This document shows, in pieces, positions 1 through 10,817 of a stretch of 64,000 nt of DNA (its first letter is position 1; every line of letters starts with the position of its first letter). A program made the position numbers and the translations under genes. The notes under the pieces are model-generated. The model saw nothing but the letters and a program-made list of their open reading frames with translations. It was not told the origin of the DNA and did not search any database. Where the stretch lies: NCBI GenBank assembly GCA_039090855.1, contig CM077025.1, positions 97,630,489 to 97,694,488 on the forward strand, written 5' to 3'. The stretch is from Macrothele yani. Lineage: Eukaryota > Arthropoda > Arachnida > Araneae > Macrothelidae.

Positions 1-184
1 GAGTTTGTTTAGGTAAGACACGCACATGCAATAAATTCATTGAATATGGAACTTCTTTTTACTCAGCGTTCCTCATTATCTTGAATATCAGTAATATAAC
101 TTCGGTTTTAGTACATTAGTAACTTGAAGGCTCCTTATTAGAGCGGTAAACTCAATATACCCTGAACTTAACGTAGACACTCAA

Positions 185-579
185 TGAAATAGACTTAACG
201 GCCAGACAGAGGTCTGACAATAAAATGAACTAAGAAAACGTACTCACTCTTAACCTTTTATTGGGGAACTCCTGGTATTACTTAAATACACACTCCAACA
301 AAACTCAACTACTGATAGCCCGAACTTTCGTACTATCGTAGATAAATCACATAACAATAATAATGGAAGAACCTATCACATATAAAACGAAGCTGCTTGG
401 TATAGTTGAGCGCGCCTATATATACTGCATACCACCACGTCATGACTTACAATCGTTGCCACATATAATTCAGCGGGAGAAATAACATCTCGTTAAGTGA
501 GAAGATAATTTGCATAAGAAAATAAAATAACAAGAGATAGTAAAATTAAAAGGAAACTGAATCTAGAGTATACGTTACA
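185..579 (-). repeat. LTR-like dispersed repeat, copy 1
   Basis: Shares extended similarity in the same orientation with 63452-63886. Similarity stops abruptly after GTTACA on the right in both copies. Read on the minus strand the unit begins TGTAACG and ends TTTCA, has a TATA-like run near 416-424 and an AATAAA-type signal at 256-262. That order (TG, TATA, AATAAA, CA) is what a solo LTR would show. No matching 5-bp target duplication was found and no primer-binding site is evident, so LTR identity is an inference; the repeat relationship is directly visible. Confidence 0.5.
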
Positions 580-879
580 TACGGTATTCTCTATATATTG
601 AAATGGTGGACAAAAGTTAAATTAAAAACACAAAAGTTGACATAGCAACACAACGACTTGGTAGACTGAACAAATTGAACAAATTTTGTTTCAGAGGTAC
701 ATGCGATCATGACAAATAACACGTGTACAAACATGAGAGGCACAGGAATGGATGGCCAGGAATAACACTAATGCATCGATAAAAGTTCTTTGTTCCAAAT
801 GGTAGAACAAATTCATTGTTCCAGTGCTCAATGGTTAGCATGATCGCCAGCATATTGTACAACGATCATGGTGGATGAG
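580..879. other. AT-rich spacer, nothing recognised
   Basis: No ORF with family resemblance, repeat array or RNA-like structure was recognised between the LTR-like repeat and the Tc1 relic. Confidence 0.4.
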
Positions 880-1480
880 GTCGGATGTCAGTAATCCCAT
901 TGTTTCTTCAGTATCGAGCTAAAAGGCTTCTGAGGGAGGGCGGAACTGAAAGCAACAATGTGTTTCCACAGAGCATCCCATATATTCTCAATAGGATTAA
1001 AATCTGGAGAATTGGCTGACATCTTGTGGATATCCTCACTATCGAGGTAATCGTCGCTCAGGCTAAACCTCTGTGGACGGGCATTATCTTTCATAAAAAT
1101 GGATTCCGTGCCTAGAGTACGACTGAAAAGCCTTGCATAAGGGCTCAAGGATCTCCTGGAAATATCTTGGAGCATACATGGTTCCACTCTCAAACACATG
1201 GAGTGGTGGTGTACGGCTATCCAGCATTGTGCCTTGCCACAACAGGAGACCTCCAGTACGGTAGGCTCGTTCCAGGTGTTACGGGGATGCTTGAGAGTTC
1301 CATCAGGAATCCGCAGTCACTCTGAAGCGGGACTCATACGTGAAGAGCACATGGACGTATTGTTCTACGATCCAGGTATGATGCCCTTTGGATCAAATCT
1401 TGGATCAAATCATTCGATCTCTTCTTTTGAGTGGAAGCGTGGGAAGGGAAGTCATCGGTTTTCTTGCATACAGACCTCTG
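880..1480 (-). pseudogene. Tc1-type transposase relic (C-terminal half)
   Basis: The minus-strand frame ending at 888 contains DNARPQ, then DYLDSEDIHKM, then SPDFNPIENIWDAL. These are the second catalytic Asp block and the third-acidic-residue block (NPIE) of Tc1-family DD34E transposases. The spacing between D and E is two residues shorter than canonical, so codons are probably missing just before SPDFNP. Upstream on the minus strand (to about 1480) degenerate frames still resemble the preceding part, e.g. LDSRTPLHVFE-like residues, but with stops and frame changes. The N-terminal DNA-binding domain and terminal repeats are not visible. This is a dead fragment. Confidence 0.75.
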
Positions 1481-1550
1481 TAACGAAATAGTCTGGACGC
1501 AGTTCTCCTTTACGCCACTGTGGCGTACAGCTCTTAATTAAGTTTCTTTC

Positions 1551-1574
1551 TTTTTTTTTTTTTTTTTTTTTTTT
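1551..1574. repeat. poly(T) run
   Basis: A homopolymer of roughly two dozen T lies 15 bp left of the mariner at 1590. On the minus strand it could be a retroposed A-tail, but no identifiable retroelement body is attached. Confidence 0.6.
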
Positions 1575-1589
1575 GAGTATCTATAATTA

Positions 1590-2490
1590 TAGAGGGTGAG
1601 TCGAACGTTTTGCAATATTTGCGTAAATACATGTGCTGCGGCGGGTATGTTTCGTGTTTAAACTAGTTCAAGTCGCGCACTGAAGTCAGTCGAAAGGGAA
1701 TGACTGCAGTGAGCGATTTGTAAGTGGCAGTCCTTGCTGTGAACAGCATTGCATGTCGCCGTTCTGTCTATGGTTGGGACGCCTAAACGATGAACAGCCA
1801 CAAGTGGCCAATTAGGGAACTTTTGCTTTACGAGTTTGAACTCGGCCATAACGATGCTCAAGCAACACGAAACATTTGTCATGTTTCGTGTTGCTTGAGC
1901 TTCCTGAACCTGTTGCCAAACGTGGGCGATTCGATTACAAGGTGATGCTCTGGTTCTCATGGAATTTCGAGGTGGATAATCCATTAAGGATTTGTTCCAG
2001 ACGGTCGGATCATCCACTCCAACTTCTACTCTGAACAGCTGGAGCGGATGTATATACCGTTTTGGAGGAGAAGTTTTCGGCACTGGTGAACAGAAAGCGC
2101 GCTCTCCTACAGCAGGACAACGCTCGGCCACACACTGCGCGAACGACGCGGGGAAAACTCCAGGAACTTGAGGGCATTGAAGTGATGCCACACCCAGCAT
2201 ATAGTCCGGATCTTGCCCCGTTGGATTATTACTTGTTCCTGTCCATGGCCCACTTCCTTCGCGGGCGGCACTTCAATAACCAAGAGGAGATGGCAGCTGG
2301 GTTGAAGGAGCTCTTCGCCTTGAAGGACAAAAACAGGTACCGCCGCGGAATAAAAGATTTGGCAGACAGATGGCTAAAGACGGTGCAACACGATGGCCTA
2401 TACTTTGAATGCCAGTCAGCTTTCGTCCTAAAGGTACGTATGAAAACATAAAGTGATTCAAATATTGCAAAACGTTCGACTCACCCTCTG
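1590..2490 (+). mobile_element. Internally deleted mariner element
   Basis: Near-perfect terminal inverted repeats: AGAGGGTGAGTCGAACG... at 1591-1619 and its reverse complement at 2461-2489, each next to a TA (1588-1589 and 2491-2492), the mariner target duplication. At 901 bp it is about 400 bp short of a full mariner. The missing part is the middle of the transposase. A 20-bp perfect hairpin (1856-1875/1881-1900) sits at the deletion junction. The termini are intact enough that it could once have been mobilised in trans. Confidence 0.85.
1790..2451 (+). pseudogene. Mariner transposase pseudogene, central part deleted
   Basis: The ATG at 1790 opens a frame with the N-terminal helix-turn-helix typical of arthropod mariners (residues like IRELLLYEFELGHNDAQATRN). 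It breaks at the hairpin, and the following frame reaches a stop soon after. Downstream, 1960-2451, the catalytic core returns: FYSEQLERMY, then DNARPHTAR, then PHPAYSPDLAPLDYYLF. Counting from the Asp of DNARPH to the Asp of APLD gives 35 intervening residues rather than the usual 34; one extra residue lies in the KLQELEGIEV segment. The linker, the first catalytic Asp (GDE block) and roughly 130 codons are missing, and there is a stop and a frameshift near 2060. Non-functional. Confidence 0.8.
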
Positions 2491-2990
2491 TATTAAAATT
2501 TTCACTTACCCGTTATATATTCTTTCTGAACGGCGCGTCAAACCCCCCCCCCCGAATTTTCTTATACTAGCAAATGACAGTGAGTTCAAGGTATATGAAA
2601 AGCCACGCCATGTATAAAGAAGGCGTGTACTGGTATGAACGTTACATGATATACTGTTTGAATTTGAACCGCACGTTGAATACGTTTTATGTACGAGACT
2701 GATAATGGGATTCAGCCAACGAAGTTCTTTTAGTTACTCAAAGAAGAATTGTGTTGGTGTCCACGGGCTACTGTAAGTCAACAACCAGGAAGCGAAATAA
2801 AATAAGTTCTTTGATACTATTACGGAGAATTGAGAAATCAGTCGTTTCCAAGGATAATGGAAATTTTTTCTCCTTGTCGTCATTATCGTAACAAGGAGCA
2901 TAAGGAGATGCTATCGGCGGCGGCGCAATGGTCATTAATAAGGTTATACACAGCTTTTCCTAGCGCAGTCGAGTATTGTACATCGGCTAA
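2491..2990. other. Non-coding spacer
   Basis: Contains a short C homopolymer near 2545 and otherwise unremarkable AT-rich sequence. No family resemblance seen in either strand. Confidence 0.4.
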
Positions 2991-2996
2991 ATATGT

Positions 2997-4160
2997 TATT
3001 GCACGTATTATGACCACTCTCAGCCTAGAGAAATAAGCGCGACAGGAGACTGAACGGCATCGTGGTTAAATTCACAGAGCAGTGTATATACATTTCGAGG
3101 TCCGGCTTTCGGTTGGTAGAGTGTTCGAAGTCAGAATGGGAAAAGCTGCCGATTTATCGGAATTTCATAAAGGACAAATTGTGATGGCACGAGCGCCTCG
3201 GAACTGCGATCTCGGAAACGGCGCGGCATGTGGATTGTTCACGTGCCGCTGTAGTAAGTACGTATCAAAAGTGGTGCACAGATGGCTAAACGACGAACCG
3301 TCATCGAGCTGTGTGTTGTCCGCAGCTCACTGACGCCAGAGGAGAGAGGAGACTGTCGCACATTGTTCACAGCAACCGCATGGTCACAGTGCGACAAATC
3401 ACTCGAAACTACAACAGCGGCAATCAGGGTAATGTGTCAGAGCACACAGTTCATCGCAGCCTTCTACGCATGGGTCTGCCAAAGACCTAGCCAGGTCCCC
3501 ATGCTCACTTCACGTCATCGCCAGCAACGCATGAAATGAGCCCAAGATCATCGAGATTGGACCGTGGATGATTGAAGGAAAGTGGCTTGATCTGACGAAT
3601 CAAGATCCCTGGTGCATCACGTAGACGGCAGAGCGCAGATACGCCGATTACCAACGGAGGCTATGGCACATGGATGCACTGTTGGGCGGAAACAGGCCGG
3701 CGGCGGTGTTATGCTGTGAGCAATGTTTTCTTGGGACACCTTTAGGCCTCATTATTCCAATAGCACAATCCTTGACAGCTGTCAGGTATCTGAACATCGT
3801 TGCGGACTAAGTTCACTCATTCATTGCAAATGCTGGTGATGGTCATTACCAACAGGATAATGTGCCTCCCACACTGCCAGAATCGTCAAAGAGTGTTTCG
3901 AGGAAGATTCTGGTGACTTTCTGTTAATGCCCTGGCCTCCAAGTTTGCTTGACATGAACCCAATCAAACATTTCGCTAAATCACCACCATCCCAAAATGT
4001 TCGGGAACTGGAGAACCTTCTGTTAACATTATGGTACCAGATACCCCAGAATACCTATCGCCACCTCATCGAATCGATGCCTCACCGAGTGGCCGCTGTT
4101 TTGCGGGCTAAATGGGGTCTTACAGCTTATTAGGTAGGTGGTCATAATGTAATGGCCTGT
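2997..4160 (+). mobile_element. Decayed Tc1-like transposon
   Basis: Bounded by imperfect inverted ends, ATTATGACCAC at 3007-3017 and GTGGTCATAAT at 4138-4148, the typical outer motif of Tc1-type elements. The interior carries a full-length but heavily mutated transposase (next entry). The length, ~1.16 kb, is close to that of intact short-TIR Tc1 elements, so it decayed by point mutation and small indels rather than by large deletion. Confidence 0.7.
3136..4133 (+). pseudogene. Tc1-family transposase pseudogene
   Basis: The ATG at 3136 starts MGKAADLSEFHKGQIV, the N-terminal paired-type helix-turn-helix of this Tc1 lineage. The frame then shifts repeatedly. Recognisable blocks in order: a second HTH with MVTVRQIT-like residues (~3380), HHVDGRVRIRR-like sequence (~3610-3650), a GGG block before the catalytic core (~3700), QQDN (~3855; the CH after it is altered), then LMPWPPSLLDMNPI (~3925-3965) with the ELENLLLTLW helix and the terminal residues near 4090-4133. 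The expected SPDMNPIE has become LLDMNPIK, so the catalytic Glu is lost. At least five frame or stop lesions are visible. Confidence 0.75.
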
Positions 4161-4164
4161 CGGT

Positions 4165-5970
4165 GTAGTTTATTGCTCCTTTCGGCGTATTTATCACAGG
4201 GCGTTTTCTTCAAAGCAACGAATAGCCAGGGTTCTTACCAGAAGAAATGGGACGAAAACCAAGATTACGAGAGGAGTAGTTGAACACACTTCTAAAAGTG
4301 GGCACCGTTATCATGCTGCTGCGTATACGTCTGTGTTTGATGATCTTGAAATCGAATCCGTCTGATCTTAAAGTGTCTCTTTCTTTTTTCTGGATGTTCG
4401 TGTTTGCTTGCTTATTTAGTTTGAATGATGAAAGCGATGTTTAGGAAAGAGCAACATGTCTCAATACAGTCTTTACTATTGAGTACACATAGAGTTTTCG
4501 CTGCATGTATCTTGAGACAGTAGATACCCCACCCCCAGTCGATCTCCAGATGTGTTCTTTCCTGATCAGGGGACTTCCGTTTGGACATGCGTGGAATTAT
4601 GGCTGCATTTCTTTTTTAAGCACACGATTTCGGTTTCGTGTAAGAATCCTTCAGTCATGAAACAGAAAAATTCTTATCGCTTCGCACTATGCACGTGTGT
4701 TACGGCAGTTTGAAGACTGATAATATCTTTTTTTTGTTTTGCTATTGTATGTACAATTGTACACAGGGACGAAACACACGGGGTGGGTCCGTCGGTTTGG
4801 ACCCCCCATCCTTTCCCGAATTTCAAAATACCTCTTATTCCGACTATGGCGAAATTTAAAAAAATAATCTTTCTGCACAAGTTTATAGAAACGAGCTGGC
4901 TGTGGTGTGATTGTATCAATCACAGAATTCAGAGTGCTCTTTTGCCTTAGGAATGCTGCATCTGTTTTGGATGGCTGACTGATGGCAAGCATTGAAGCAG
5001 GGAATTAGTGAAATTCCAGAGTGTTTGAGGAACCAGGAAGTCATCACTCTCCCAGTCTCTCGTGTTCCCATAACCTTTTCCAGGAAATTTCTCCATGGCT
5101 CGGGCCTCAGTCACATATGGGGTGCTAATGGGCGTTCTTCCCCTGAGGGGAGGGGGATGCACAAGATAAAGGCCTGGGTGTAAACACACTATTTTCTGTT
5201 AAAAAGGTCTGCGTCTGTGCTTGATATTTGTATCTGTTTATTTCCATCCGTTTAGGACATGAGAGATTAACTTTCTGAATTTGTCATTTTTCGAGGGGAG
5301 CATCAGCTTGCTTATGAATGACTTTTTATAACCGTACTATGAATGACTGTTTTTACTCAGAGAAGTATGCTTCATTGTAAACTCATGGATCATTCAGTTT
5401 TAGATTTATTCAATTCCCTCTCAGAAAAAGTAGTTCGACAACTGTAATAGTTTTCAAAGTTCGATGAGGAATACTTAGGTGAGTTAAATATTATTGTTTG
5501 CTTAACTTTTTCGTTTTCCATTGATAATGTGTCTGCTCTTTAACAGTGTAGCGAACAGTACTGTCAGGGCAAGCATATAATTTATATATATTATTTAAAG
5601 TGAGCTTAGATGAAAATGTTTCTGCATTACAGTAAGAGAAGCGATTTAAACTTTATTTTTCTGTACGTCTTAAGGTCTTACATAAATATTAATGGATATA
5701 TTAATGCACATTTAATTTAGTAAACTTATTCAAAAGAGTAAGATTTTTTAACCTGTGAACACATCAGTGCTGATTTATGCTAACAAAAAGAATTTACACA
5801 CACATATATATGATCCATGTGTGTGTGTGTGCCCAATTTCTAGTTTAATTTGTCCCGTGCATTTTTTTTGTCGGAGCCCCCCCCCCCTTGAGGAAATTCT
5901 GTGTGCGCCCCTGATTGTACAGATGGTTATAGTAGACTCTACAGATATGTTCAATGGAAAAGTGTAAACA
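4165..5970. other. Spacer without recognised genes
   Basis: About 1.8 kb. Several ORFs of 60-100 codons overlap on opposite strands around 4680-5190, but none resembles a family and none has coherent codon structure across its length. A (TG)n/(CA)n stretch lies at 5800-5830 and a C-homopolymer near 5877. I see nothing else. Confidence 0.4.
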
Positions 5971-5974
5971 GGTA

Positions 5975-6090
5975 CTTTACAACTTACAAATTTGTCCGCG
6001 ATGGCCATCGAAAACGGGTCTCCTCACTCCGGAGTAAGTCGCTCTCTCAACTGAACTACACAGACATGTGCTCTCACTGCTATCTGCCTT
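5975..6090 (-). repeat. tRNA-derived SINE head, family E, copy 1
   Basis: The minus strand reads TAGTTCAGTTGAGAGAGCG, an A-box (D-arm) pattern, followed by ACTCCGGAGTGAGGAGA and a degenerate B-box region. The same sequence with better preserved promoter boxes occurs at 54395-54485 (GTAGCTCAGTTGGGAGAGC). Both continue into a shared GCGGACAAA(C/T)TTGT tail. Two dispersed copies with a shared non-tRNA tail indicate a SINE rather than a functional tRNA gene; the acceptor stem does not pair. Confidence 0.6.
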
Positions 6091-6410
6091 TATCTCATGG
6101 GCGTCCTGCGGTGCAGCCATGTCAGAACTTTGAAACGTATTTAAATAAATTTTCGAGTAGAATGCGAGAGGAGAAAGAATTATTTGTCATTCTAATCATC
6201 CATAGATGTTTCTCTTCTTTTTTCTCCTCTTTCTTTTACACAGTGAAGCACAAGCGGCGGAAGCTACCGAGAATAACAAGGATTGAACCCATACTTTGCA
6301 AAAAAAGAAGTGGCAAAGATTTTTGCTGACCATTGTAACGTCAACTGGTATTGTATTTTATAGTATAACAGTTAATTCTTAAAATATTTTATAGTACAAG
6401 TTCGTAACAC
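6090..6410. other. Spacer, nothing recognised
   Basis: AT-rich, with pyrimidine-rich patches near 6210-6240. No gene, repeat array or element end seen. Confidence 0.35.
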
Positions 6411-6731
6411 CTACAGGGTGGCGCACATGAAACAAGATCCAAACGCGGTTTGAGTTACAGTTTTAAAGTTATATTTCGCAGTTCGCCACTGGAAACTATT
6501 TGACGCTATAGCGCATGCGCATATGAGTTCAGTGATCCTCAACACTCCGGAAGACTATCTGCGTGTGATTCATGTCACTTGAATAACGCTTTTTTATTGT
6601 GGAGGAGTATTTTCTCACTTGGTCTTTCGTTTTGGTTCGTGAACGATTTAAAGCAAAATATCCTGGTGCCAATGTTCCTGCGAAACCAATGATCCAAGAC
6701 TTAGTGAAGAGGTGGCGTACAACTGGTTCTA

Positions 6732-8019
6732 TTGGGTTATCGGAAAAGTCATGACATATTTTGGCACCCGATGGCAGTTGGGCTGTTTTGGAAGTACTAG
6801 AGGCATGCAAAGCTCTGTTATCGCTATGGCATTCGACAAGTGCCAGTTCTAGCTGCAGTATAAAAGGAATAGTGAGCGATTTGGTTGATTTGCGGAGATT
6901 TGACATCAAGTTGAAGATGGAACACCTAACTGTGCATTTTCGCCATATTTTACTCTCTTACTTCCGTAAAGGGAAGAACGAGCGTCAAGCTTGTGAAAAG
7001 TTGCGTAAAGTGTACGGTAATAATGCTCTACAAGAACGTCAGTGCCAGCGGTGGTTCGCAAAATTCCGTGCTGGTGATTCTGACATCAACGATGCTCCTC
7101 GGTCCAGGAGGCCAACCGAAGTTGATGACGTCAATATCAAGGCATTGATCGAGTCAAACCCACGTTACACGACACGAGAGATTGCAGACACATTGCACAT
7201 CCATCATTCACGCGTTCACGACCACCTGAAGAAGCTGGGATACGTAAGCAAGCTCGATGTGTAGGTTCCTCATGAACTCAAGGAAGCTCAATTGACGGCG
7301 TGTATAAACATCTGCGATATGCCCATTAAACGTGAGGAAAACGATCCTTTTTTGAAGCGACTGATAACTGGTGACGAAAAGTCGATTGTGTACAACAATG
7401 TGCTGCGCAAACGGTCATGGTCCTGACGTGCTGCTTCGCCTCAAACGACATTAAAGCAGACATTCATCAGCGGAAGGTTCTGGTCTCAGTGTGGTGGGAT
7501 TTTAAAGGTGTCGTGTTTTTCGAGCTTCTACCACGGAACCAAACAATCAATTCGAATGTGTACTTTCGGCAATTGGACAGTTTGAACGAATCCATCATCC
7601 AGAAACGTCCAGAGCTCGTTCATCGTAAAGGTATTGTGTTCCGTCATGACAACGCGAGACCACATACAAGTTTGGTCACCCGCCAAAAATTATTGGAGCT
7701 TGGATGGGATGTGTTGCCACACCCAGCATACTCGCCTGACCTTGCGCCGTCAGACTTCCACTTGTTTCGCTGTCTTCAACAGTCTTTGCGTGGTATAACA
7801 TTCAATTCAGATGGGGCTGTAAATCAGCACCTTGCACAGTTTTTCGCCACGAAAGACAGGTCCTTATATGAATGAGGCATTCTGCAGCTCACTGAAATAT
7901 GACAAAAGGTTATCAAACAAAACGGGCATTACATCATTGATTGATCTTTGTTCTTTCTATCAATAAATGACCTTTGTAAAATATGGCTAAAATACGTCAT
8001 GACTTTTCCGACAACCCTA
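6732..8019 (+). mobile_element. Full-length mariner, 1,288 bp
   Basis: Terminal inverted repeats TGGGTTATCGGAAAAGTCATGAC at 6733-6755 and CGTCATGACTTTTCCGACAACCC ending at 8017, ~32 bp with few mismatches. TA duplications at 6730-6731 and 8020-8021. The length is that of an intact mariner. Excising it with one TA restores the reading frame of the surrounding transposase, which fixes the insertion order. Confidence 0.92.
6917..7943 (+). pseudogene. Mariner (DD34D) transposase pseudogene
   Basis: Cut-and-paste transposase. The ATG at 6917 begins MEHLTVHFRHILLSYFRKGK, the N-terminal HTH. RWFAKFRAGD and the second HTH (TTREIADTLHIHHSRVHDHL) follow, and then VPHEL, the linker motif between the DNA-binding and catalytic domains. 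Catalytic blocks: ITGDE (first Asp, ~7370), HDNARPH (second, ~7648) and YSPDLAPSDFHLF (third, ~7735), with exactly 34 residues between the last two Asp. Lesions: a Trp codon turned to TAG at 7262-7264 just before VPHEL, an Arg codon turned to TGA at ~7424, a one-base shift near 7450, and a late TGA at ~7873. All domains are present, so this is a recent but dead copy. Confidence 0.9.
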
Positions 8020-8214
8020 TATAATCAACTCACACAGAGTGAAACAACGAACTGTACGCACAGCTGAATCTGTCAGCGAAGCGACGTTGTGAATCGTATC
8101 CAAATAAAAAAAAAAAAAAAACAAGAAAATACGCCGTTTATCCCAGCAGACAGGCATTACTCGTATGCCAATTCAGAGCATATTCCATAATTTAAAATAT
8201 GAAATAAGTTGGCA

Positions 8215-9545
8215 AGCAGATTAAAACTTGAAAAACTCATGACATACGGAAAGATTTTTCCTAATGCTCTCCAAAAGTTTTATACGCCGATTAATTTCTC
8301 CATCAATGTGACCCCCGCTTAATATCTAGTGCCCTAGGTAAATATAGGTATCGGTTACCTCTAGATTTTTCCATCCACCGTTAAATCTTCATATCTTGTA
8401 AAAGCATTGTGCATCAGTTTTGTTTTATGAAAGTTGATTTTTAATTCCACTTCTTTACTCTTGTCAGCAAGTTCTTGGATCATACATTGCAGCTCTGAAG
8501 GGGTATGTTAACAGCAAAACGAAGGTGAGTTAAATAATCTCCATTAATATTTATACCTTTGTCTTTCCATGTCAATGATTGAAAGGCGTTCTGCAATGTA
8601 GTATTAAATAAATAAATACATCGCCCTTTCCACGTTCCAGAAACACATAGCAACCGAAAAATTGTTTTCAGCCGCCGCCGTGGAATTGGACCACGGATCG
8701 CTCGATATCTAGCCGAGCGCGTTAGCTTTACACCACGGTGGCCAACAATCCACGGTGCTATGTGTATTTTAAAGTCAGCTTCTGACATCATAAATCCGTA
8801 AGATGGGCTCAGCTACTGAGACGTCTCCATCTGGTGGGCATTAACGGCACTGGCTATATATATTATAGCATTTAAATCCAAATGGCGAGCGGCTGAAAAC
8901 AATTTTTCGGTTGCTATGTGTTTCTGGAACGTGGAAATAGCGATGTATTTATTTATTTACTGACGCCACGTATTTGGAGGATTTTCACCTTGAATCTCGC
9001 TCTTTGGATTTAACTGCTATAATATATATTGCCAGTGCCGGTGCCGTTAATCCCCACCAGATGGAGACGTCTCAGTAGCTGAGCCCATCTTACGGATTTA
9101 TGATGTCAGAAGCTGACTTAAAAATACACATAGCACCGCGGATTGTTGGCCACCGTGGTGTAAAGCTAACGCGCTCGGCTAGATATCGAGAGATCCGTGG
9201 TTCAATTCCACGGCGGCGGCTGAAAACAATTTTTCTGTTGCTATGTGTTTCTGGAACGTGGAAAGAGCGATGTATTTATTTATTTACTGACGCCACATAT
9301 TTGGAAGATTTTCACCGTAGCATTAAAGAGCTTGGGAGCTATGGTATCACCATGTCTCACTCTCATTCCAATTTTTATTGGTGCTATCCGAAACATTGCT
9401 CTTGCATTTCCATTGATGTTGTTAATAATGTTAATGTATGCATCTTCAATACCGCAGGATTTCAAAGACATTACAATTGCTGATGGTTTCATGGAGCCAA
9501 ATATTATATAAATTTTCATAATCAATTAGAGGTGTACATATTGGG
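8215..9545 (-). pseudogene. RTE-like retrotransposon, RT C-terminal half, SINE-interrupted
   Basis: On the minus strand from 9545: a degenerate DYE block, then KPSAIVMSLKSCGIEDAYI, then RHGDTIAPKLFNAT. After a 709-bp insertion the frame resumes at 8597 with LQNAFQSLTWKDK and YLTHLRFA, followed by sequence matching the thumb of the copy at 55857-56375 (e.g. TYIYLG-like residues near 8340). The catalytic FADD box is damaged (RFA then frameshift). Comparison with the copy at 54.7-57.1 kb shows this is the same family. It probably belongs to the same insertion as 10969-11990, the two being separated by a 1.4-kb repeat block. Confidence 0.8.
8608..9316. mobile_element. Palindromic SINE-A composite inserted in RTE
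   Basis: Flanked by a 10-bp target duplication with one mismatch, GTAGTATTAA (8598-8607) and GTAGCATTAA (9317-9326), lying inside the conserved PKLFNAT codons of the RTE. It holds two oppositely oriented copies of a tRNA-headed SINE (about 8608-8870 and 9000-9316) plus a shorter internal copy of the 3' part near 8885-9000. Each unit has the tRNA-like core GTGTAAAGCTAACGCGCTCG and a B-box GTGGTTCAATTCCAC. The core is bracketed by ACACATAGCA and TGCTATGTGT, and is followed by GGAACGTGGAAAGAGCGATG and ATTTATTTATTTA. Inversion after insertion, or insertion of one copy into another, would both give this layout. Confidence 0.8.
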
Positions 9546-10050
9546 AATTCGTATTTCCTAGTTGTTGCAATTACTTCTCCCAGTCATGACGCATACTGTA
9601 AATTAACTTTCATTTTTAGTTGTCTTTCTCTATGTAAATTTTGAGTTCGTTGTCTTTTAGCGTTTCCACCTCAACGCTATATTTTCTCACTCACTGAATG
9701 CTATGTTGGCAGCAGTTTTGAGGTTAAGAGTGAATGACGTTACATGTTTAACAAGCTAAGTGCGAGATATAGTGTCTGGAGCTAGCAGACAAATGTGTAC
9801 CTTGGTGGTTGTCATGGAAACTGTCCTACTCTGCAAGTGATAATGTCTGTCGATCTGTGGTGTATCTGTATATTTCGTGTTAGTCTTTTCAAACTATGAT
9901 TGTGTTCACAAACTCATGTTAATTCAACTAAGTGCTTATTACCTTTACTGGAGCTATGATTTAAAAGCTTCTTCATTGGTGAAGTGATGCTGAATAACGG
10001 GGATGGGGTCGAACTGTTAGTAAATCTTACTTGATTTTTTTTTTTTTTTT
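9545..10050. other. Spacer at left of the ~290-bp tandem block
   Basis: Intervening sequence between the two halves of the RTE. A T-homopolymer runs 10036-10061. No coding resemblance seen. Confidence 0.4.
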
Positions 10051-10059
10051 TTTTTTTTT

Positions 10060-10775
10060 TTGCGTAACACTGTTTCATTGAAGTGAGTAAATAAGGAGAA
10101 CCAACTTAACGTAGTGTTCCGTAAATCACATATACCCGTTTCAAATAGTAAAGATAATGTCAGTACATACAGACATATTATTTACTGTAGATATGATTTT
10201 TCGTATAGCTGGGCGGATTCTCTCTCTCTCTCTCTCTCTCTCACGTACACAAGAACCTTTGTGAAGATTGGTTTCTTGTATAATGTCCCACATATACACG
10301 ATTTGAACATTTAAAACTGCAAATCTTTCTTGAATTTTTTTTGAGTGACACTGTTTCATTAAAGTGAGTAAATAAGAAGAACAAACTTAGCGTAGTGTTC
10401 CGTAAGTCACATATACACGTTTCAGATAGTAAAGATAAAGTCAGTACATACAGACATATCTTTACTGTAGGTATGGTTTTTCGTATAGCTGGGCGGATTC
10501 TCTCTCTCTCTCTCTCACAAACGCACACACAAGAGCCTTTGTGAAGATTGGTTTATTGTATAATGTCCCACATATACACGATTTGAGCATTTTAAACTGT
10601 AAATCTTTCTTGAAATTTAAATCTTTCTTGAATTTTTTTTTAAGCGACACTTTTTCATTAAAGTGAGTAAATAAGAAGAACAAAAACGCAGTGTTCCCTA
10701 AGTCACATATAGACGTTTCAAATAGTAAAGATAATGTCAGTACATAGGTATGGTTTTTCATATAGCTGGGCGGAT

Positions 10776-10817
<42 letters not shown>

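Larger units (their letters stand above)
6414..8210 (+). mobile_element. IS630-type transposon fragment, split by a mariner
   Basis: Two pieces, 6414-6731 and 8022-8210, join exactly when the intervening mariner and one TA copy are removed. The left piece starts with CAGGGTGGCGCAC, a common outer motif of this transposon group. It encodes a helix-turn-helix of the arthropod type often annotated DUF4817: VLVRERFKAKYPGANVP, then LVKRWRTTGS. The right piece continues INSHRVKQRTVRTAESVSE and, after a small lesion and an A-run at 8106-8121, RRLSQQTGITRMPIQSIF. The catalytic domain is missing: the element stops near 8210, where the RTE sequence begins. Family assignment rests on motif recognition only. 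Confidence 0.65.

Noticed and set aside
4674..5189. Overlapping 80-101-codon ORFs as a gene
   Set aside because: They overlap on both strands, show no family resemblance and have no consistent coding character.
888..8000. Active transposase source
   Set aside because: Every transposase here has stops, frameshifts or missing catalytic residues.
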